Both the position numbers and the translations under genes were made by a program. The notes beneath the pieces are model-generated. The model ran no database searches, had not been told where the DNA came from, and saw nothing but the letters and a program-made list of their open reading frames with translations. This document shows, piece by piece, positions 5,795 through 9,311 of a stretch of 9,311 bases of DNA (position 1 is the stretch's first letter; every line of letters begins with the position of its first letter). The stretch comes from Limisphaerales bacterium (GTDB lineage Bacteria > Verrucomicrobiota > Verrucomicrobiia > Limisphaerales > UBA11358), in NCBI GenBank assembly GCA_027451565.1, contig DAIDJC010000120.1, forward strand, positions 1-9,311, in the 5' to 3' direction.

Positions 5795-6903
5795 AAAGTA
5801 CGCCGAAAAAGAAGGGTTCCCAACACCATGGAAACCAGTGCGAAAAGGGCGAGGAAAAAAAGGTCCTGCCGGATGGCCAACAGGGTGCCATCCTTGAGAA
5901 TCAACTGTTTGAATCCGTGCACGGCGTAGGTGAAGGGGTCCACGGCGGCGATGCATTTCATCCAGGGTGGGAAAGACTGGGTGGGATAAACGGCGCCGCT
6001 GGGAAAATAAAGGACAGTATTGAGCATGCCAAAAATGGCCCTTGGCACCAGCGGATCATTCACGCGCACCATGAGCAGGAACATGAGGCTGATGAGGGCC
6101 AATGAAGTCAGGACCACCAGGACAAACATGCGTGCCAGCCGCAAGGGGTCCAGAGGATGTGGAACGCCCGCGATGAGGGAGCCGAGGGTGATCAGCACCA
6201 CGCCTGCGATGACAGCCTTGAGAGTTCCGGCAAGGTTGAATCCCAGGATCAATTCAAATTTGGTGATGGGGGTGACGAGATACCCCTCATGAAGGCCTCG
6301 AGCCTTGTCATCAATGAAGATGATGCCGCCGCCGATCATGGCGGATACAAAAATGGCCAGGACCACCGTGCCCGCCAGCAGGTATTGGATATAGGGCACA
6401 TAAGGATAAACCTCCACCACCTCCAAGGTCGCCTGCGATGAGGCGCGCGGCCCGACAACCGGGCCATTGTAAACAGGCATCAATTCATTGAGAACCGCCT
6501 CCACAGCAGAGGACGAAAAGGGATCCGTGTTGTCTTCCGCCAAACCAATCTGGGGGCTGCCGCCATCAAGCGATTTGCGGGAAAATTCCGGTGGGATTTC
6601 CAAAACCCCGTTGAGCCTGCCGTCTTTGAGGTCGGCCAGCGCGGCGGCACGATTTGAATAGGGAATGGTGACGAAGGTTTGGGCATTGGCGGCCACGGCT
6701 TGAAACATTTCCTGAAGCCGGATGGAAGGCAGATGATGGTCTTCGTTCAGGACGCCGATTTGAAGGTTTTTGACCTTGCCGCCGAAGGCGTAACCCAGGA
6801 TGACCAACTGCACGAGCGGCACAAAGATGGAAACCAAGACCAGCACGGGGCTTCGCCGAAAACGGCGCAGGTCCCTCTCGATCATGGCCCAGACACGATG
6901 CAT
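5791..6903 (-). CDS. ABC-2 type transporter permease
   Basis: This 370-residue inner-membrane protein has the ABC-2 layout. An N-terminal cytoplasmic stretch (IERDLRRFRRSP) and a first membrane helix (~20-40) are followed by a large periplasmic domain (~45-165), then about five helices at ~172-197, 216-246, 258-280, 288-304 and 346-366. The motif GIIFIDDKARGLHEGYLVTP (194-212 region) corresponds to the conserved loop of YhhJ/YbhR-type permeases that contacts the ATPase. Drug, lipid or peptide export is typical of the group; the cargo here cannot be inferred. The ATG at 6901-6903 lies two bases after the ATPase stop. The frame is open far upstream, but that part overlaps the ATPase gene and does not look like protein. 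Only one permease gene is present, so a homodimer is likely. Its stop overlaps the glycosidase start. Confidence 0.92.
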   Translation of the reverse strand: MHRVWAMIERDLRRFRRSPVLVLVSIFVPLVQLVILGYAFGGKVKNLQIGVLNEDHHLPSIRLQEMFQAVAANAQTFVTIPYSNRAAALADLKDGRLNGVLEIPPEFSRKSLDGGSPQIGLAEDNTDPFSSSAVEAVLNELMPVYNGPVVGPRASSQATLEVVEVYPYVPYIQYLLAGTVVLAIFVSAMIGGGIIFIDDKARGLHEGYLVTPITKFELILGFNLAGTLKAVIAGVVLITLGSLIAGVPHPLDPLRLARMFVLVVLTSLALISLMFLLMVRVNDPLVPRAIFGMLNTVLYFPSGAVYPTQSFPPWMKCIAAVDPFTYAVHGFKQLILKDGTLLAIRQDLFFLALFALVSMVLGTLLFRRTL

Positions 6904-6905
6904 GG

Positions 6906-7892
6906 TCAGCGTTTGAAAAGGTAGGGGCTTTCTGCCGCCCCTGGCTCCTGGAGCCCATCCCTCAACTGCCGCCCGGTGTAATGGACAAAAACATCGTCCA
7001 GGGAGGTGCTTTGCACCGCCAGCGATGTGATGGAGACGCCAGCCGTGCGGGATGCTTCGATCAAAGCCAGGGTGGTTCGCGGCCCGTTTTGGGAAAAAAT
7101 CCTGAAAACGGTTTCCTCTGCATGGACATCCGCCACATCGGGCAACTGGCGCAAGGTGTCTGCCCAATCCGGTTTCACCCCGGCAAAACTCACTTCCAGG
7201 ATATTGCGCCCAGGCACAGAAGCCTTAAGTCTGAGAGGCGAATCCAAGGCCGCCAGTCGTCCATGGTCCACAATGGCAATCCGGTCGCACAGCTTGTCCG
7301 CCTCGTCCATGTAATGGGTGGTGATTAAAATGGTAAGGCCGCGGCTGGCCCTGAGGCGCGCGAGCATTTCCCAAACGGCCACGCGGGACACAGGGTCCAG
7401 TCCGGTGGTGGGTTCATCCAGAAAGAACAGGCGCGGCTGGTGCACCAGGCCGCGGGCGATTTCCATCCTGCGCCTCATGCCGCCGGAAAACATCCGGACC
7501 GGTTTGTCCGCCCAAGGTTCCAGGTCCACATCGCGCAAAAGATCCCGGATGACCTGCCGGCGCTGGTCCCGGCCCAGGCCATGGAGCTTGGCAAAAATGA
7601 CGAGGTTTTCCCAGGCGCTCAACTCCAGGTCCGAAGTCATGGCCTGGGGAATGACACCAATGGTGCCCCGAACCTTGCCCGCCTCGCGCACCACGTCATA
7701 CCCATTGACCATCGCCTGGCCCGAGGTGGGGGTCATCAGGGTGGTCAACATGCGGATGAGCGTGGATTTGCCGGCGCCATTGGGACCCAGCAACCCCAGA
7801 ATCTCGCCCTGTCCCACCGAGAAGCTCAGGTGGTCCACCGCCGTGAATTCGCCGAAGCGTTTCACCAAGTCCCTGACCTCGATCACGGCCAT
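6906..7892 (-). CDS. ABC transporter ATP-binding protein (DrrA/YbhF-like)
   Basis: This 328-residue ATPase would energise the adjacent permease from the cytoplasmic side. All ABC motifs are intact: Walker A GPNGAGKST (36-44), Q-loop Q83, signature FSGGM (135-139), Walker B LFFLDE (155-160, catalytic E160), D-loop GLDP (164-167) and switch histidine H193 in TTHYMDEA. The C-terminal ~100 residues form the extra domain found in DrrA-type exporters, ending near TSLDDVFVHYTGRQL. It is a single nucleotide-binding domain, not a fused pair as in YbhF or RbbA, so it should dimerise. The ATG at 7890-7892 overlaps the end of the membrane-fusion gene by 10 bases, and the stop is two bases before the permease ATG, which indicates one polycistronic mRNA. 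Confidence 0.95.
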   Translation of the reverse strand: MAVIEVRDLVKRFGEFTAVDHLSFSVGQGEILGLLGPNGAGKSTLIRMLTTLMTPTSGQAMVNGYDVVREAGKVRGTIGVIPQAMTSDLELSAWENLVIFAKLHGLGRDQRRQVIRDLLRDVDLEPWADKPVRMFSGGMRRRMEIARGLVHQPRLFFLDEPTTGLDPVSRVAVWEMLARLRASRGLTILITTHYMDEADKLCDRIAIVDHGRLAALDSPLRLKASVPGRNILEVSFAGVKPDWADTLRQLPDVADVHAEETVFRIFSQNGPRTTLALIEASRTAGVSITSLAVQSTSLDDVFVHYTGRQLRDGLQEPGAAESPYLFKR

Positions 7893-8884
7893 GGTTTGGA
7901 GGCGGGCAGGTTGACTATCACGTAGGCGGTCATGCCCACTGCCAGCCGACGGTCCCGGTTGTCGCAGCGCAGGCGGATTTCAAAGGTGCGGATATCGCGC
8001 TTGGTGCGGCTGACATCGCGCTGGGTGGCATAATCGGCATCCACCCCCCGGTAAAACACGGTGCCTGAAAGAATGTCCCCGGAGGGCAGTCTCACGGGCA
8101 ACACATCGCCCAGGCGGATTTGTTCCACATAGGTTTCCTCCACATCAGCCCGCACCCAGAGGTCATCCGGGTTGATCAGGGTAAGAATGGCCTGGCCGGC
8201 ATTGACCATTTCGCCCTGCAAAACAACGCGGGTATCCACGATCCCGTTGGTTGGCGCCATGATGTGGGTGTAATCCAAAAAAGCATCGGCCCGCTGCTTT
8301 TGCGCGCCGGCAGCCTCCATCTGAAGCCGCACGGAATTCATCCGGGCCTCCGCGGATGACAACCTGGCCTGCGCCAGTGCCCATTGTGCCCGGGAACCTT
8401 CCACACCAGCCTGGGATGCCATGTCCGCGGTGCGGGCCTGGTCAAAGGACTGGATGGATTCCACGTTGTTCGAGTAAAGAAGGCCGATGCGCAGCAGGTT
8501 CAGGCGGGCGTTTTCCGCATCTGCCCGTGACCGTCCGAGGTTGGACAGGGCTTCGTTCAATGCGGCTTTTTCTTCGGCAACCTCCGCCCGGGCCTGGTCA
8601 AGGTCCGCCAGGCTCGATCCCTCTGTGCTGGCATAATAAGACAGGTCAGCGAGTTGCACCCGGGGCTGAATCCGGGCCAGTTCCTGTCCATTGGTGACTT
8701 CCTGCCCCTGGCTTACTTCGAGAGATTCGATGCGCCCCGAGATTTCAGGGCTGACCATGATGGCGTCCGTGGTGATCACGCCGGTGAGAACCAATTGGGG
8801 ATGGAGCATGAAACGGGCGCGGCACCAAGCCAGGGCCGCCGCCAAAGCCAGCAACACCAGCACGGCAATCCAGATTTTTTTCAT
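7883..8884 (-). CDS. HlyD-family membrane-fusion (periplasmic adaptor) protein
   Basis: This 333-residue protein has one N-terminal membrane helix (residues 3-20) and a periplasmic body. An N-terminal half lipoyl segment (IMVSPEISGRIESLEVSQGQ, ~42-61) is followed by a long helical hairpin (~95-200) rich in Ala, Glu, Arg and Gln. A second half lipoyl segment (MAPTNGIVDTRVVLQGEMV, 209-227) and a beta-barrel (DLWVRADVEE, 241-250) complete the usual order. Such adaptors join an inner-membrane transporter to a TolC-type channel, so the host has an outer membrane. It resembles YbhG/YhiI adaptors that accompany ABC-2 exporters. No TolC homologue lies in the window. The ATG at 8882-8884 precedes a typical MKKIWIAV start, with only a weak GAG as ribosome site. 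It is the first gene of the exporter operon, 160 bases after lpd. Confidence 0.93.
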   Translation of the reverse strand: MKKIWIAVLVLLALAAALAWCRARFMLHPQLVLTGVITTDAIMVSPEISGRIESLEVSQGQEVTNGQELARIQPRVQLADLSYYASTEGSSLADLDQARAEVAEEKAALNEALSNLGRSRADAENARLNLLRIGLLYSNNVESIQSFDQARTADMASQAGVEGSRAQWALAQARLSSAEARMNSVRLQMEAAGAQKQRADAFLDYTHIMAPTNGIVDTRVVLQGEMVNAGQAILTLINPDDLWVRADVEETYVEQIRLGDVLPVRLPSGDILSGTVFYRGVDADYATQRDVSRTKRDIRTFEIRLRCDNRDRRLAVGMTAYVIVNLPASKPWP

Positions 8885-9044
8885 GACTCAATAAAGCCCG
8901 GGGCCATGCAGCCTGAGCTGGCATTTCCAACCTGGACCTTTCCAAACCCTTGAGAACCATCCCCTGGGAAGCCTGCCCGGATTGGTCATACCCATGGTTT
9001 TCCACCATCGCCAGCGTCTGTCAGGCTGGCTGGGCGCGCCGTGC
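8885..9044. other. Spacer between lpd and the exporter operon
   Basis: These 160 bases lie between the lpd stop and the adaptor start, both on the minus strand. I see no convincing gene, no clear intrinsic terminator and no strong sigma70 promoter. The GGCGCGCC palindrome near 9033-9040 is short. The exporter operon may have a non-canonical promoter here, or be read through from lpd. Confidence 0.35.
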
Positions 9045-9311
9045 TTACTCGCTTGATTTTTTGCGAGTGAACGTATGGGTGGCATGGCCGTAATAGGCCT
9101 CGGCCCCTTCCATCAAGGTTTCTGAGAGGGTGGGATGCGGGTGAATGGTCAGCGCGATATCCTCGGCGGTCGCTCCCATTTCCATGGCAAGCACAGCCTC
9201 GGCAATCAATTCACCTGCGCCAGCCCCGCAGATGCCCACGCCCAGAACACGGTCCGTCTCGGGGTTGATGACAAACTTGGTCACACCATCGGTCCGGTCA
9301 AAAGAAAGTGC
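9045..9311 (-). CDS. lpdA: Dihydrolipoyl dehydrogenase, C-terminal end (cut by window edge)
   Basis: The last 88 residues are visible and the frame is open to the right edge, so the start is outside the window. The segment GVGICGAGAGELIAEAVLAM (24-43) and the box HPHPTLSE (57-64) belong to the dimerisation domain of the pyridine nucleotide-disulfide oxidoreductase family. In Lpd the second histidine of that box (H59 here) and the glutamate (E64 here) form the acid-base pair that acts at the active site of the partner subunit. Lpd reoxidises dihydrolipoamide of the pyruvate and 2-oxoglutarate dehydrogenase complexes and the glycine cleavage system, passing electrons to NAD+ through FAD. Mercuric or glutathione reductases share the fold but not this ending. 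Which complex it serves cannot be seen here. Confidence 0.92.
   Translation of the reverse strand, partial: ALSFDRTDGVTKFVINPETDRVLGVGICGAGAGELIAEAVLAMEMGATAEDIALTIHPHPTLSETLMEGAEAYYGHATHTFTRKKSSE

Noticed and set aside
5795..5956. N-terminal extension of the glycosidase to an upstream ATG at 5956
   Set aside because: It would overlap the permease gene by about 165 bases. The downstream ATG starts just before a signal peptide and overlaps the permease stop in the classic ATGA manner.
6904..7167. N-terminal extension of the permease into the ATPase gene
   Set aside because: The extra residues do not resemble a transporter N-terminus, and the ATG at 6903 sits two bases after the ATPase stop.
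8745..9008. A minus-strand ORF of 87 residues between lpd and the adaptor gene
   Set aside because: It runs out of frame into the adaptor coding sequence and shows no conserved motif.

Overview
The window looks like bacterial chromosome from a Gram-negative lineage. It encodes a membrane-fusion protein for an envelope-spanning exporter and a secreted six-hairpin glycosidase. The style of the glycosidase and of the BioB and Lpd ends reminds me of Verrucomicrobiota or a related PVC group. That taxonomic guess is an impression from protein sequence, not something proved here.

Layout. Bases 1-914 hold a minus-strand pair, signal peptidase I (lepB) followed by biotin synthase (bioB), which runs off the left edge. 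Bases 915-1724 are a long, mostly gene-poor stretch. It contains a probable lepB promoter, a likely small or decayed ORF on the minus strand, several inverted repeats and a compact promoter/operator region. Bases 1725-3395 (plus strand) form a two-gene module, an XRE-type HTH fused to an ImmA/IrrE zinc peptidase and a PIN-domain protein, with zero bases between stop and start. This looks like a toxin-antitoxin or regulated-nuclease cassette set among housekeeping genes of opposite orientation. Bases 3572-8884 (minus strand) form a tight four-gene operon: HlyD-type membrane-fusion protein, ABC ATPase, ABC-2 permease and a secreted glycosidase of about 740 residues. Gene junctions are 10-bp overlap, 2-bp gap and 4-bp overlap. 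Bases 9045-9311 are the C-terminal end of dihydrolipoyl dehydrogenase (lpd), cut by the right edge.

How the genes may work together. In the exporter operon, the ATPase and permease would form an inner-membrane ABC-2 transporter and the fusion protein would link it to an outer-membrane TolC-like channel not encoded here. The glycosidase carries its own signal peptide, so it probably leaves the cytoplasm independently by Sec, yet its start codon overlaps the permease stop. In the plus-strand cassette, the DNA-binding peptidase protein would repress its own promoter and restrain the PIN nuclease. Tandem 11-bp repeats over the putative -10 and an inverted repeat upstream are candidate operators, and a terminator-like hairpin lies inside the PIN gene. 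The most interesting points are this cassette with its internal terminator-like hairpin, and the glycosidase coupled to an efflux-type ABC operon.
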